From the NCBI RefSeq assembly GCF_032362555.1, contig NC_083533.1:2299001-2363000 (forward strand): a stretch of 64,000 bases of DNA, written 5' to 3'. Numbering within the stretch: position 1 is the stretch's first letter; the number at the start of each line of letters is the position of its first letter. A program made the position numbers and the translations under genes. This document shows positions 40,136 to 54,700 of the stretch, piece by piece. This DNA is from Amyelois transitella (lineage: Eukaryota > Arthropoda > Insecta > Lepidoptera > Pyralidae). Under the pieces are notes generated by a model that had not been told where the DNA came from, made no database searches, and saw only the letters and a program-made list of their open reading frames with translations.

Positions 40136-40523
40136 CAAGCTCTGCATATGTTTGACTCTGACTTACTTTTTTTTCTGAACCCTGAACGCATCATTTGTTA
40201 TTGATCAATTTGACAGTTACAAATTGCCATATGAAGAGTAATATATACTATTTAGTAGTAACGGTTGTGAGAAGGCTGTTCTCTAATATTAATAAAAACG
40301 ATAAAACCAACAATTGTTTTATTGGAATATGTGATAATGACGTTAATCAATGCAACGGTTTGATTATTATATTATTATATGTAATTGATTACTAAAATAA
40401 AAATATAAATCAGGAATGGTAGCTTCTTTGGAAGTTTTGAAGAAAGGTGAAGGACGAAGATGGAACCGTAAATTTATTTTGTTTATATTTTTTTATATCA
40501 ATATTTAGTAATATTTGCTCATC

Positions 40524-43500
40524 ATGGGGACGCAAAAGCCTGGCGAATGGGCTAATTCGCTCATAGCAAGATTTGAGGAACAGGTTAGCCTGATTATTGT
40601 ATTGCATTTATGATTAAAGTTACACCCATAATTTTTTCTAAGAAATGTAAACAAAAATTTTTTATGCCAAAGAATTAAATAAAAAATCACTATATATATC
40701 AAATTATGATTCACGTCATTTTCTAAACTGCATTTGTAGGAAAAATCATAAGTCATTGTTAAAGACTTAAAAGAACACCCACGCAAAAATAAAAATGATA
40801 GCTAATGAAATTACTAAAAACTTTCATATAATCACGTCTTTATCCGTTACGTGATAGACAGAGCCGACAACCCTAAAAAATGAAAGCCCTCGTTCAGCTG
40901 TATGGCTTAATTAATGATGGAATTGAGATTCAAATTGTGACAGGTGCTAGCCCATCGCCTACAGAAGAATCAGGAATCCAGAGTTAATTGAAATTACTCC
41001 CTACTAACTTGTAAAAATTATAAAATTAAATAATAATAAAATTTTGTAGGCATTGAATTTTGGCCTTTATTTTGGTGATACTATTTAAGCAGTACTTATC
41101 ATTATCATTACCTACTAGCACAATAAATATTTATTTATTTTGCATGTTTTTAATTAGTTGCCCTACAAGACTGGAACACAAAACCTCCACTCTCGTATCA
41201 ATGAAGAACAGTGCAAAGCCTGCCTGGTTCAGATCAGTCGTCACCGATTCTCCCTGGTCATCGCGGGTCTTACAAAAATATTGCAACGTGTTAATGAACT
41301 GGTATGTTAGTTTTATTTTTTATTCTTCTATTGCTCGCCTTTTTTAGTGATAAGGTTTTAGTTTCAATTCTGATTCTTGAAAGAAACATCAAGCAATATG
41401 TACTAACAATTATGAGTCAATGTTACTTGATAAATAAATTGTTAGTCTGGCCCCGTAGCATGTCGCCCGACGCCGGTTTTATCGTTCTAAAAGCTATTGC
41501 TGTCCTGTTTCAAGTCATAATAAAAAGTGGAACAGCTAAAGCTATATATCTTTGCACTTTAAAAACAGCATTGTGGGTTTAATGCTACGGTTATGTCCTC
41601 ACCTCTGACAGAAGCCTCAAATTTTCTTGTATCAATGTCAATAGTCCCTATACAATCAACAAAGTCTCAAACTTGTATTGGGCTTAATGTATGTAATAAA
41701 TAAATACTGTAATGAAAAAGAAAATTGTATCTGACTTCTGAATTTAATAATTTCACAGTATCAACCTACAATATCAACGGGCCTAAACCGTCCCCAAACG
41801 GAGCTGGAGAAGGGTTACCACGACAGCCTGGTGATCGTGCTGGACACGCTGGAGATCTGCCTCAGCTCCCAGCCGAAAGACACCACTAAATATGACGAAG
41901 CCATGAATGTTAAGATCTTGCTGCGGGAGTTGGCGCAGTTCATTGGTAAGTGTATATTATATGATAACCTTCCCTGTACATTTCTGAATTATACAGGCTG
42001 TTTAAAAATATATATGAGGGTTATAGTAAATCATGCACATGCTTAACTTTATGAAATTTAAAACAAAATAGTTATTTGTTTAAAAGATTGAAATTATCAA
42101 AATAGTTCACAAAGTCTCAGACTGTTTGAACTACTCCCTGCCCTTGATCATATTTAAATTCGCGCCGCTCGGATGGTTTCCCAAATTTTTTTTTTGGGAA
42201 AATATGTAGCTCCTCATATTTCTAATTATTTGGAATGAGAATAAGGTACTGAGTGCTCCTTTCAGTATATAACGCGATTTGCCAGACACCCTGTATAAAC
42301 TCGCAGACAGAGTCTAAAATTCAATCAGTCACTCATGGAAATCCAACTCATTTTCTATCTGGAATAATCTGCATACCTTTACCTTTTTTTCCATAAATTG
42401 AGCACATTTTAAAAAAACAAACATGATTTCAGATATGCGCAATGAGAACGTAGTGAACAACACCCTGTTGCGCCAGCTGGCCAGTAAAGTGCTGTTCGCG
42501 CTCAGCCTAAATTTCTTCAATGCAGTATTCAACAGGATCAGTGCCAGGCTTCAGGTAAGAAATATTTTCACGGTTTTAATTGTGTAGTATGTATGACTAC
42601 ATATCTAAAAAAAAAGTCAATCTTTATAGCTGTTATCTCGCAAAAAGTCATACTAAAACTGATTCTGACTGACATACTAAATGATCACAGATTATTTAAA
42701 TGAATTTGAGCAAGTTACCGAGTCTACAAGAGACATAATTCTTAATAATAATATGGTCAATCAGCGAAGATAACGGAATATTTATTATGTATGTACTACA
42801 ACTGGCTATAAAAAAATTAATTTGTTGATGAGTTAAGCATATGTAATAGTATTCTTTTTTTGTTTATTTTCAGGAATTATCATCTAGCTCAGAAGAAAAC
42901 CCCGATTATACAGATATAGAGTTAATACAACACATTAATGTTGATATATTACGGCTTATACGGCTACTGACAGGTTAGTGAACCTTGCTGGGCACATAAC
43001 CTAATAATCTGGGCCCACAACCTGTTTGTTTGATACCACTTAGGTTGGGGTCCATAACCTAATAGTTTTTAAGTTATATACAAATTGTATGTTATGGTGT
43101 GCATTTCACGATACCGGAATCTCTTTTGACTTGAATGACTTTACAAAATCATCTGTAGTCTCTTCAATTTTTTTTGTCTTTGAATTGATTCGTGTAAAAA
43201 CCTGACTCACTCAATCCCGGGTTCCTCTCCAGATTGGTGAGGATGCAATCGGGAGTAAAGCCAGGAAGAAGACTATAATTAAAAAAATAAATATTTCTAA
43301 CTTTTTATCAAGTTTCCGATTCTTATTATGAATTTTGTAATGTCCACAGAGTCTATTCAAAAGTTTAAGTTATTGAGAAAGTCCGCACACATAGTTCTGG
43401 TGTCGTCTTTGGAGAAAGCTATCTGGAACTGGATGGATACCTACCCCCAGGTGAGGAACTCAATCTATCAGTATATTTTTATTTTTGAAAACATGTTACT

Positions 43501-46500
43501 ATAGGCATACAAATTCCAGATATCAAGGTCTTAAAATAAAATATGAACTATTATTTATAGGTAAAATTTATCATAATTTTAAAAGGCATAAAGTTTGTAA
43601 TATAATTTTTGTACAAGAAAATCATGGAGTCTCTTTTTGAAACTACTCACAGTCATTGTCTGGTGCATAGATTTGATTAATTTATCTTAATAATAGGGCA
43701 GAAAGGCTTGAGTTCATTTCAATGATGATAACTTTTGTTAATGGACCTTGATGAAACAAACTTTAAATGTGCTTAGTTAAAACAATGCGATTGGTGACAG
43801 TTTGAAATAAATTGCTTCAGTGCTTTCGGAGATAGCCTGTTCAGTTCAGTTCAACGCCTGACAGGCAAAGAATTAAAAAAAATAACACAAACCTCTATAA
43901 TCATCCTATATTGTCACAAATATTTAATTTTCAAACAAAATGTGTTTTCTGTTTTATTTTTAACATTATTGTTTTGTAATTGATTACGGATCCCGACCTC
44001 GTTCCCGTGGATGAAATACCAGGATAATTGTTTTTATTTTGCCGACAGGAATTCGCAGAAGTCCAATCTCGGCCTAACGAGGAGTTGAGCAAGTGTTGCG
44101 ACACACTCTTCGACATTTTGCAAGACAGTTTCTCGGATAATAAAAAGTCTAGGGTCGCCATGTGGCCGCTTCAGATCATGCTGTTGGTGCTCAACCCTGT
44201 AAGTATACATGCATACATTTAATCCCGTCTTTATCCCTTACGGGGTAAGCAGAGTCAACCAAGGCCAAGTTCCCATCGCCTAAAAGAAGAATACCAAGTT
44301 TTACAAGCCTATCCCTTAGTCGCCTTTTACGACATCCTTGGGAAAGAGAAAGAGTAGTCCTATTTTTTTTTGCCATATTATTTATTGGTGCCAGGAACCA
44401 CACGGCACACATACAAAGCCACACGGCCCTTGTGTTGTCCTCTCGTATTTTGGTAGTAAAATAATACCTAATTTTTCTTTGTTCATACAGAAAGTTCTAG
44501 AAGAAATCGTAAACGCCGATAGCGGAGCGCCGTGCAGCCCGAGACACACGAAGAAGAAGCATTTCATTGATTCCGTGAAGAGGGGACTCAGTAAGTTTTA
44601 TTATTTCATGATACATACATACATACATAATACACGCCTCTTTCCCGGAGGGGTAGGCAGAGACTACCTCTTTCCACTTGCCACGATCTCTGCATACTTC
44701 CTTCGCTTCATCCACATTCATAACTCTCTTCATGCAAGCATGAATACTTCAAATTCTTCGTGATACATAAGCCTATAATAACACCACAGCAGATAATGTA
44801 CAGTAGTAGCACTTTTATAACTTACACCGATGTACCTGCGCAGGAGTGTAATGTTTGTATGGCGCGAATACATTGGTCGCGAACTGAACTCTCCGCTATT
44901 GTACTGCTATTATGAGCGAGACAGCTGGAGACATTTTGTTATTGGATTTTAAGTTTAATGCACTTGTTATAAGGTCGTTGTTTTATTGAGTTTCCATTCG
45001 GTTTGTTTCGGCGGCAAGTTGCGCTATTATGCGTTGTCGAATATAACAATTTATTGAGTAGAAGTTTTGTTGTTTGTTCGAAGTGAATTTATAGTATTAT
45101 ACATGACATACATACGTGACATGTATTTATGTCACAATAAAATTAGTTTCTGGGTGTTTGTTATTGAAATGAAAACCATGAAGGTTTAATACATATAAAT
45201 CTTGAATCACTCTATATATTATAAAAATTGTTGTATAGTTTTAAAGATGTAAGCATACATACAGACAAAGGGACGGATGCGGGAAGCGACTTTGCTAAAT
45301 ATTATGAAGTGATATATATTTAACTGATAGGCCACGTTCAGCTATTTGGCCTATCAGTCTTTACCAGAGTCTTTACCAGTGGCTCTGTCTAACCCGCAAG
45401 GGATATAGACGTGATTATATGTATGTATGTAAGTATATATTTAACCCTGATTCCAGGTCCCCAAAACAATTCGAAGCAGATGACCGAAGCGGCCGTGGTG
45501 ACGTGCGTGAAGCTGTGCAAAGCCTCTACGTACCTGATAGCAGACTCCGGGAACGTCACATTTGTTCTCGTCAAATCTGTCATTAATGATTTGAAGGTGA
45601 GTTAATTTATGGTTAATTAATTTTTAGGTTAGTTGGAAGAGGTACCACTAATGGATACACCTGCTTTTTTCATATTTTTAATGTGCTCTTCTATTGAACA
45701 TATAACGTAACATATAATAATAGGACCACTCCGTCTCGTTCCCATGGATGTTGTGAAAGGCGACTAAGGGATAGGCTTACAAACTTGGGATTCTTTTTTA
45801 GGCGATGGGCTAGCAACCTGTCACTATTTGAATCTCAATTCTATCATTAAGCCAAATAGCTGAACGTGGCCATTCAGTCTTTTCAAGACCGTTGGCTCTG
45901 TCTACCCCCAAGGGATATAGACGTGACCATATGTAAGTATGTAGGTTTATAATATTAGTTGGATAAACACTCACATATATATATATCACATATAATCACG
46001 TCACGTCTATATCCCTTGCGGGGTAGACAGAGCCAACAGTCTTGAAAAGACTGATAGGCCATAAACACTGATAAACACTGAATGTGGTTAATACATACAA
46101 AAAATCACGCCTCTTTTCCGGAGGGGTAGGCAGAGACTACCTCTTTCCACTTGCCACGATCTCTGCATACTTCCATCGCTTCATCCACAGGATCAGGATA
46201 AACACTGAATGTGGTGGTTAAACAAATTTTTTATTCCAGTCCCTCCTGTTCAACCCGTCGAAGTCTTACATCCGTGGCAACCTGATCTCCGGCTACTCGG
46301 AGCTGGACCTCATGACGGACTGCTTCGTCTCCCTGTTCAGGATCATGCCGCACAACAATGACGCCCTCAAAGTCTGCCTCAACCTCTCCACTCACATCTC
46401 TTATCACTATGTCATCGTCAACTCTTTGCTCAGGTAATGACTTTTGACAAACATATACATATATATACTTACATATAAGTCATATCAGATATAAGTCATT

Positions 46501-48703
46501 TTGACGGCCTCTGTGGCGCAGCGGGGTAATACGCTTGTGTGTGACACTGGAGGTCCAGGGTTCGAATCCCGGTCAGGGCATGATGAGAAACGAAATTTCT
46601 CCGATTGGCCTGGGTCTTGGATGTTTATCTATATAAGTATCTATTTATCATAAAATATGGTATCGTTGAGTTAGTATCTCGTAACACAAGTCTCGAACTT
46701 ACTTCGAGGCTAACTCAATCAGTGTAATTTGTCCCGTACAAAAAAAAAAAAAAAGTATAAAATTTTACCACGAAAAGGTAGTTTCTATAGTAAAAATAAT
46801 AAAAAATCACAATATTTTCCTCAATAAACAAGGGATTATTTTTTATTTAATAAAATGTAATTAAATATTTCACCCTCAAGTCACGTGACAATGAACACCA
46901 ATCAAAATGCGTGATGTCACGCGTTGCAATACAAGAATTTTCGCTGTCAAATACTATGGTGTTTGTTGATATTTGGATCATATGATTACCGTTATTACCG
47001 TCCGATTATCTTAGCCACGGAAATACTTTGTGTAGAATGAGTCTGTTCTTTTTCTCTTTCACATTCCGCTATTGATTCCAATTTTTGCCTTTTAACTGCT
47101 TACAGTCAAGTTATGTTTTCGGTTCGTCTTTTCTATCGGGTTGACATGCAAACTTTCTTGGCACACAACCTGCTCTCAGTCTGATCTGGGATACTGTGCC
47201 CATCAAATTATATTCTGGATAATTCTCCATATCATTGGCAACTATAATGAAAGTACGCAACATTGTTTACTTTATTTCTAACCTAAAAATTCGAAATATT
47301 TTCGTCTTTGAAAACTTGAAGAGTTAAATTATTTTAATACAAGTAAATGTAACTACAAATATTATTAAACTTACATCAAAATGGTCCTCACAGAAATACA
47401 TTTTACTTTGTGAAACAAGTGCCGGATCCCGACGGGTTTTGAAGCCAATTTTTCAGCATCGTTTTTGTACGTGGAACGTGAATAAACAGTTTTTCAGGTG
47501 TTTTAATAGTTGTACTTTTACACTGCGGCACCGCACAATATTTATAAAATTTTGAATTCATATTATTATCACACAACTATGAAATAACTATTCATTACTA
47601 CTAACATCATTACAACTTCGACAATATTTTATAACGCGTGACGTCACAGCAGCCGTTTGACAGGTATCCGCGTTTTAGCGCGAAATTTTAAATGGAATTT
47701 TAAATAAATTATTTTAAAGGTATTACTTAAAATAAAAAAATAATAATAAATAGTTTGGGTTATATTTGGTACTTATGCATGGTTTTAAACACTTTCCCAA
47801 AAATAGTCCACATCCCTATTGCCTTGTGGCATTAAGTCCACTTGTACATTTTCCGTGAATAACGTTTAAATAAATAAATATGATGCCGCCTCTGTTATGA
47901 AAATTGACTTTTGGTTTTAGGCCCTTGAGAATAGAACCACTCCATATCATTCCCATGGATGTCGTAAGAGGCGACTAAGGGATAGGCTAATAAACTTGGG
48001 ATTCCCGATGTAGGCGATGGGCTAGCGACCTGTCACTATTTGAATCTCAATTATATCCTAAAGCTATACAGATGAAAGTGACTATTGTAGGTGGCGCTAG
48101 ATTCGCGCGTTTGAAACTACTTGTACCCAAGCTATTAAATAATAATTCCTTTATTCATCATTTTCATCATATAATCACATCTATATCCCTTGGGGGTAGA
48201 CAGAGCCAGCAGCCTTGAACGACCGACAGGTCACGTTCAGCTGTTTGGCTTAATGATAGCATTCAGATTGAAACAGTGACAGGTTGCTTGCACATCACCT
48301 AAGCGAAGATCCTTTTGTTCCTCATAACCAGATAGTTTCGTGCAATAAAGAGTTTATCCATCCATCTATGTATGCTTCTGTTCCAGGATAATAAAGCAGC
48401 CGCGCCTGCCGTGGTGGCCTCAGATAGAGCTGCTGTACCCGCGCGCGGCGGAGCTCCGAGCCATGTTCACGGACACCCTCAACAAAGCCACCCAGGTATT
48501 GTTCCAACTGCCCCCCGCCTCACCTCTCTGGAGAGGAAAAGCCACCCAGGTATTGCTCAGTCCAGGTCGCGTCCTCACCACTCTGGGGAGGAGCCCGGGG
48601 TGTGCCTTCGACATAGTTCTACAATTCATTATTTATTTATTTATGTATGTACACAAAATAATATACAGAAGCATTTATGACAGTAATAAACTACATAAAT
48701 ATA

Positions 48704-48781
<78 letters not shown>

Positions 48782-51700
48782 TATACATATATATATTGGT
48801 ATATTTATGTGGTGTTATGTTGTGTATATTTATAGACTTATTTATTATATATATATAAGTCTATATATTCATTCATGTTTTTTTACGTAGACAATGTGCA
48901 TTCGTCCACGATTTAGATTTAAGTGATGTGACGTCAATAAGTGATGCCTTGTATCCAATTTTGAAAATAAATCTAATTTATTCTATTCTATTCATGGGCT
49001 TCTGGATTGGGTGAGTCAGGTGTTCACGCGAAGCGACTCCCGTCTGAGCTCCGCAACCTTTGCAGGGGAACCTGATCCGTATTGGATCGGTCATGGTTAC
49101 ACATCCAGTTGTCTGATTATGCAGGTGACGTCACGATGTTTTCCATCACCGTAATAGCATCGGTTAGTATTCAAACTAATGTACGTAACTTCGTAAATAG
49201 TAGAGAGTTTGTACATGGCCGAGGATAGGATTTGAACTTAAATCCTTCTACACATTTTGCAATCACATACATACATATAGTCACGTCTATATCCCTTGCG
49301 GGCTAGACAGAGCCAACAGTCTTGAAAAGACTAACAGGCCACGTTCAGCTTTTTGGCTCGATGATAGAATTGAGATTCAAATAGTGACAGGTTGCTACCC
49401 CATCGTCTACAAGAAAAATCCCAAGTTTATAACCCTATCCCTTAGTCGCCTTTTACGACATCCATGGAAACGAGATGGAGTGGTCCTATTCTTTTTTTTA
49501 TATTGGTGCCGGGAACCACACAGCAATTAATCGATTCTATTCTATAATTTCACACTAGGATCAAATAAAAAACTACTATTATTATCACATTTTTTTTATA
49601 TTTAATCTATTAATATCCAGGGTTACATAGTCCACACGCCCCTCCGCATGATATCGCTGTCACTGAGCAAGTCCAAAGAGGTCCAGTCGAAGTTCAACAA
49701 GTCTGAGGAGATGCCCGCGTACAGGAACCTTCTCCTGTGCATGGTCAAGTTGATCCATGCCGACCCCATGTTGATGCTCAGCGTGAGTATTTAAAGTGAT
49801 GAGGAACGATGTGTGATGAGGAAGTAGAATAGTTTTTTTTTTTTAATTTTGAGTTTGAGTGTATCAAGAAGAAAATGCTACAGTGCAGTTTGTTACCGCT
49901 TCTTCTGCGCTGACGCCTTGGAAGCGGCAGTAAACTTAGGTTTAGGTAATTTATTTGACGTCAACCAATGTTGTGAAACCAAAAGATTTGACTGTTATTA
50001 AGCGATATGAACTATCCTATAATAATGAATAAAAAATTTTGAATTTTTATCCCTTGCGTGGTATATAGAGACAACAGTACTGAAATGACTGAAAGGCCAC
50101 GTTCAGCTGCATGGCTAAAATGATGGAATTGAGATTCAATTTGTGACAGGTTGCTAGCCCGTCACCTACAAGAGGAATGCCAAGTTTTGAAGTTATAGTG
50201 ATAGGAATAAAAGAGGGAATGCTTAGATGGTTTGGTCATGTCGAGAGGGTGAATGAAAGCAATTATACAAAGGGAGTGTAAATGAGACTGGTGGAGTGGG
50301 AAGACCTAGAACGTACCTTGATCAAATCAAGGTAGGAGATCAAGGAGGTAGTCTCTGCCTACCCCTCCGGGAAAGAGGCTTGCTTTTATGTATTATGTAT
50401 GTATAGTCCTTGCCTACCCCCTCCAAGAATGTGTGTATGTATGTGAATGTCCTGGCAGAATCCTGGACGGTCGGGCGTGGAGATCCAGTCGTCCACCACG
50501 GAGCTGATCAACGGGCTGGTGTCGCTGGTGCACCAGACCGGCATGGGGGAGATCTCGCAGGAGGCCATGGACGCGCTGCTGGCGCTGCACCGCGCTGACA
50601 GGTGACGCGGCAGTAAACTTTATTATTTATTTAATTTATTTATTTACTTTATTTATTTTATTTATTTTATTTATTTTATTTATCTTATTTATTTATGTAT
50701 GTACACAAAATTATATACAGAAGCATTTATTACAGTAATTCCAGTACAAAGGTGCTACTTATTTGAAAAGAAAGGAAAACTTAGTTTTTAAGCAATTTAT
50801 TTGACGTCAACCAATGTTTTTGAACCATACGTTTTGACAATTATTAAGCGATATATATTATCCTATAGTAATGAATAAAAATTTTGAATTTTGATTTTTT
50901 TTGGACATCGGGAATTCCACCCATTCGTTTATTTGATCATGTTTATATCCCTTGCGGGGTAGACGGAGCCAGCGACCATGAAAAGCTGACGGGCCACGTT
51001 CAGCTGTTTGGCCTACTGATAAAATTGAGATTCAAATAGTGACAGGTTGCCTAAGTTGTTGTTGTTGCGTAAATGGCGACTAAGGGATAGGCTTATAAAC
51101 TTGGGCTTCTTCTTTTAGTCTACCCCGCAAGGGATATAGACGTGATTATATGTACAGGTTGCCTAACTCGTATTGGATCATGGTTGCGCATCCATTTGCC
51201 TGAATATGCAGGTACATAATATAACCAGCGTAATTACTTTAATTCACAGTGTGACAATAGCTGAGCGAAGACCTCATTGGGGTACATGGTACATACAATT
51301 GTACATGTAAATTGTCATATTTAGAACTAGCTGTGCCCGCGACTTTGTCCGCGTGGAATAGTTATTTTGGGCATCATTGAAGCCCTCAAGGATGAATAAT
51401 TTTCCCCGTTTTTTTCAAACCAATACAATTACAGTATTGGTTTCTGAGATTCCTGAGATTAGCGCGTTCAAACAAACAAACTCTTCAGCTTTATAATATT
51501 AGTATAGATGTGTTATTAGTATTTTGTACCAAATAAACAAATTTTCCTTTTTTCTATCTTTTATCGGTTACCACCCAAACTAATGTACGTAACTCTGAGT
51601 GATATAAATTTCATTTAATTTCTTTACAGGGTGCACATGTGGAACCCAGAAGCGCCACTCAACACCTTTTGGGACATCAGGTGGGTGCTTATTACTATTA

Positions 51701-54700
51701 AATGGTTCTTTCATTCAAATAACCGCGTCTATGTCCCTTGCTTAGTAGACAGACCCATCAGTCTTGAAAGACTGATAGGCCATGTTCAGCTGTTAGGCTT
51801 GATGATAGAATTGAGATTCAAATAGTGGCATGTTGCTAACTCATCGCCTACAAGCCAGAATCCCAAGTTTATAAGCCTGTCCCTTGATCACCTTTTAGAA
51901 TGAGAAAGATATGGCGCAGTCCTATTCTAAAGCGCCGAGAGCCACATGGACTTTATTGTCCCACGGATATTTCGGCAAATCTCTTAGTGCACCCATAGAC
52001 CATATTATTATTAGAAACCTTAATAACAATCTTCAAATGGCCTGTGCATTGATTTTTATTTATAAATAATACAGATATAAAACGTGCATATAATGTACCT
52101 TTATTTTATAACGGACGTTTCGAATCATGTTACAAGTGAGCCTTTAACTAATTATGCCAATAAATAAGTCAGTCACTGCCCTCACTCATTTATATGTTAA
52201 CAAGATTGCATTATATTTTGTGTATTCCAGCTCTCAAGTCCTGTACAACATAAGCCAGAAGCTGATCCAGCGTCAGATCTGCAACTACCGCGAGGTGCTG
52301 CGCTGGCTGCGCGACATCCTCACGTGCCGCAACGAGTTCCTCGCCAAGCACAAGGAGTACGCCAACGTGGGCTCGCAGATACCCATCTGTAAGCAGGCGC
52401 ACATCAAGCTGGAGGTGGGTGTGACATAATGGCTTCAAGCCGTTTATATTTAGCACGGAATGTTGGTGAGACACTTCATTAACATGCCTGCTTCACTCAG
52501 CAAATTATAGAAGAAATGTTCGGGTAAGAAGATATTAAGATGTAATTATTCTGTATAGTGTGAATCAAAGTATGAATGAAGATGACAAGATGGCGGTCGA
52601 AGTTCACAAGATGGCGGTCGTTAGTGGTTAGGTTGAAGTGTGATACAAGGTATGACAAAGAATTGACCTGGCTAGAGAGCTAGCAAGATGGCCGTCAAAG
52701 TAAACAAGATGGCGACCCAAGGTAATAAAATGGCGGTCGAAGAGGAACTAAGGAGTACGCCAACGTCGGGTCGCAGATACCCATCTGTAAGCAGGCGCAC
52801 ATCAAGCTGGAGGTGGGTCTGCCTGTTATACTGTCGCAACGGCTTCAGACCGGTATATATACAGGTATATAATTAGCACAGTGAGTGATAAGGAGGAGGT
52901 GGGTTTTTGTAGTTAGGTTGTACTTAGTGCTAGGTTAAATTACTAAATTGGGAATTTTTATGTGCCTTTTTTGTTCTACAAATTAAGGAAAATATCGACT
53001 AGTAATCGACTAGTAATGGAACAGTAGGTATTAAACGATGTCAATTCTCATTGTCCACAATCCTGGCTAGAGTTAGTCACTTAAAAGTATGTTAGTTCTT
53101 TTTTTCTAAATAAAAGTCTTTTTGCCCCTACAGGTGGTATTCTTCATGTGTCTATGGTCGATAGACACGGACGTAGTGCTAGTGGCCATGTCGTGCTTCG
53201 CGCTGCTGTGCCAGGAGGCGGACATCCGGTGCGGCTCCGACGAGATCAGCACGCAGTGCCTGCTGCCCAACTACGCGGTGTTCCAAGAGATCGCGCACAC
53301 TTGCAGCGTCCTTACTACTGGTCAGTTTCTAGCTTAATACAGCTACGCTACGTTTATGTGTCGCATATTTGAAGTTAAATCAGCGTAATTAAGTATTCCA
53401 TTATTCCATTATATATAATAAAACTACAAATGAGGAGCAATGTTACCCATGGTCATGCATAACTTTGCTCCAGGTATATTTCACGACCAGTCTTCATTGT
53501 AGAAGCTTTTTGAGCAAAGTTATGCCTTGCTTTTTAAATTGCTCCAGTAATGTTATGGTTTACCTTTTTTTATAGTAACAAGTGTCGAAAAATTTGTAAA
53601 AATCAAAATAAACCAATTTTTAAGTGAAGTAATGTTATATTCTAATGTCGCACCGTTTTGGACATATCTAGCGAAAAAACATTGCAGAAAATTGTAGCAT
53701 AATTTAAACCTTAACCTCTCAGCTGCTGTGGCGCATATGTGCGCCACTACCGTAATCTGCTGTGGCGCACATATGCGCCAACTGTCCGAGACAACTTATA
53801 ACTCGATTTTAAGCTTAAAATACATATTGTTATGATTTAAAATTGCTTAATTTACATCTCAAACATACTCAGCAACCACAGACAATAGAAATTAATTTGT
53901 TACTTTGAAATAAAAGTTGTTGAAAAATCAGTTCAAAACAGACCTGTTTCAAGAAGTTCCAGATCAGTGCGTGACCTTGAGAGATTTATTTTGAAAAATA
54001 TCGGATTTTTGAAAGAAAAAGTATGATTTAATAGTAAAAACTGTGTTATTTATTAAATATAAGATAAATATGATGTTTATCTTGACGATATAATACCTAA
54101 AAACGAATATTATGTGGAAATAATGACAACTATAGATCGCGCGAGTGTTTTTGCTGAATGTTGTAAGTAAAGGACCAGTAAAGTAAAATTAAATGAATTT
54201 ATTTGCTATAATATGGTGTTATAATATGCAAAACATATCTAGCTTTGACTGTACAATAGTATTTTATTAACTTCAAAGCAAATATTCCTATATTTTCATC
54301 AAAATCTGAAACAAGTCGCGCGCGTCATTTTGCGTTCAAATCCGCCGCAGTCCTAGTGTCTCAGTAGTACGGGCGCTTAGCATCTGAGAGGTTAAAGGAG
54401 CAAAGTAGGAACATTTTACGGTACTCCATAAAATAACGACCTTATTACAAGTACATTGAACTTGAAGTCTCCTGCTATCTCGCTCATGATAGTAGTGTAA
54501 TAGCGAACAGTTCATTTCGCGAGTTCAAATGGTGCGCTCTGATTGGCTCAACAGCTCAAATATTTTCGCGCCATACAAACATTACACTTACAACGCTAAT
54601 GGTGGAATTGAGAAACTGGGAGTTCCGTGAGAAACACACACCTTTTTCCCGGAGGAGTAGGCAGAAAAAACATGTTGCTACATGTCACGATAGAATCAAT

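Larger units (their letters stand above)
38620..40523. other. divergent intergenic region between SNX6 and Nf1
   Basis: 1.9 kb with presumed promoters of both genes, two family B fragments and a dense AACGNTA-type motif field (39660-40135). No TATA box was assigned. Confidence 0.5.

Noticed and set aside
48463..48858. 131-codon frame including a long Ile-Tyr repeat
   Set aside because: It is the TA microsatellite read as codons and overlaps the true Nf1 exon 11 in another frame.
50410..50598. Ala/Gly/His-rich frame over Nf1 exon 13
   Set aside because: Alternative frame of a G/C-rich exon; the correct frame matches neurofibromin and splices in phase.
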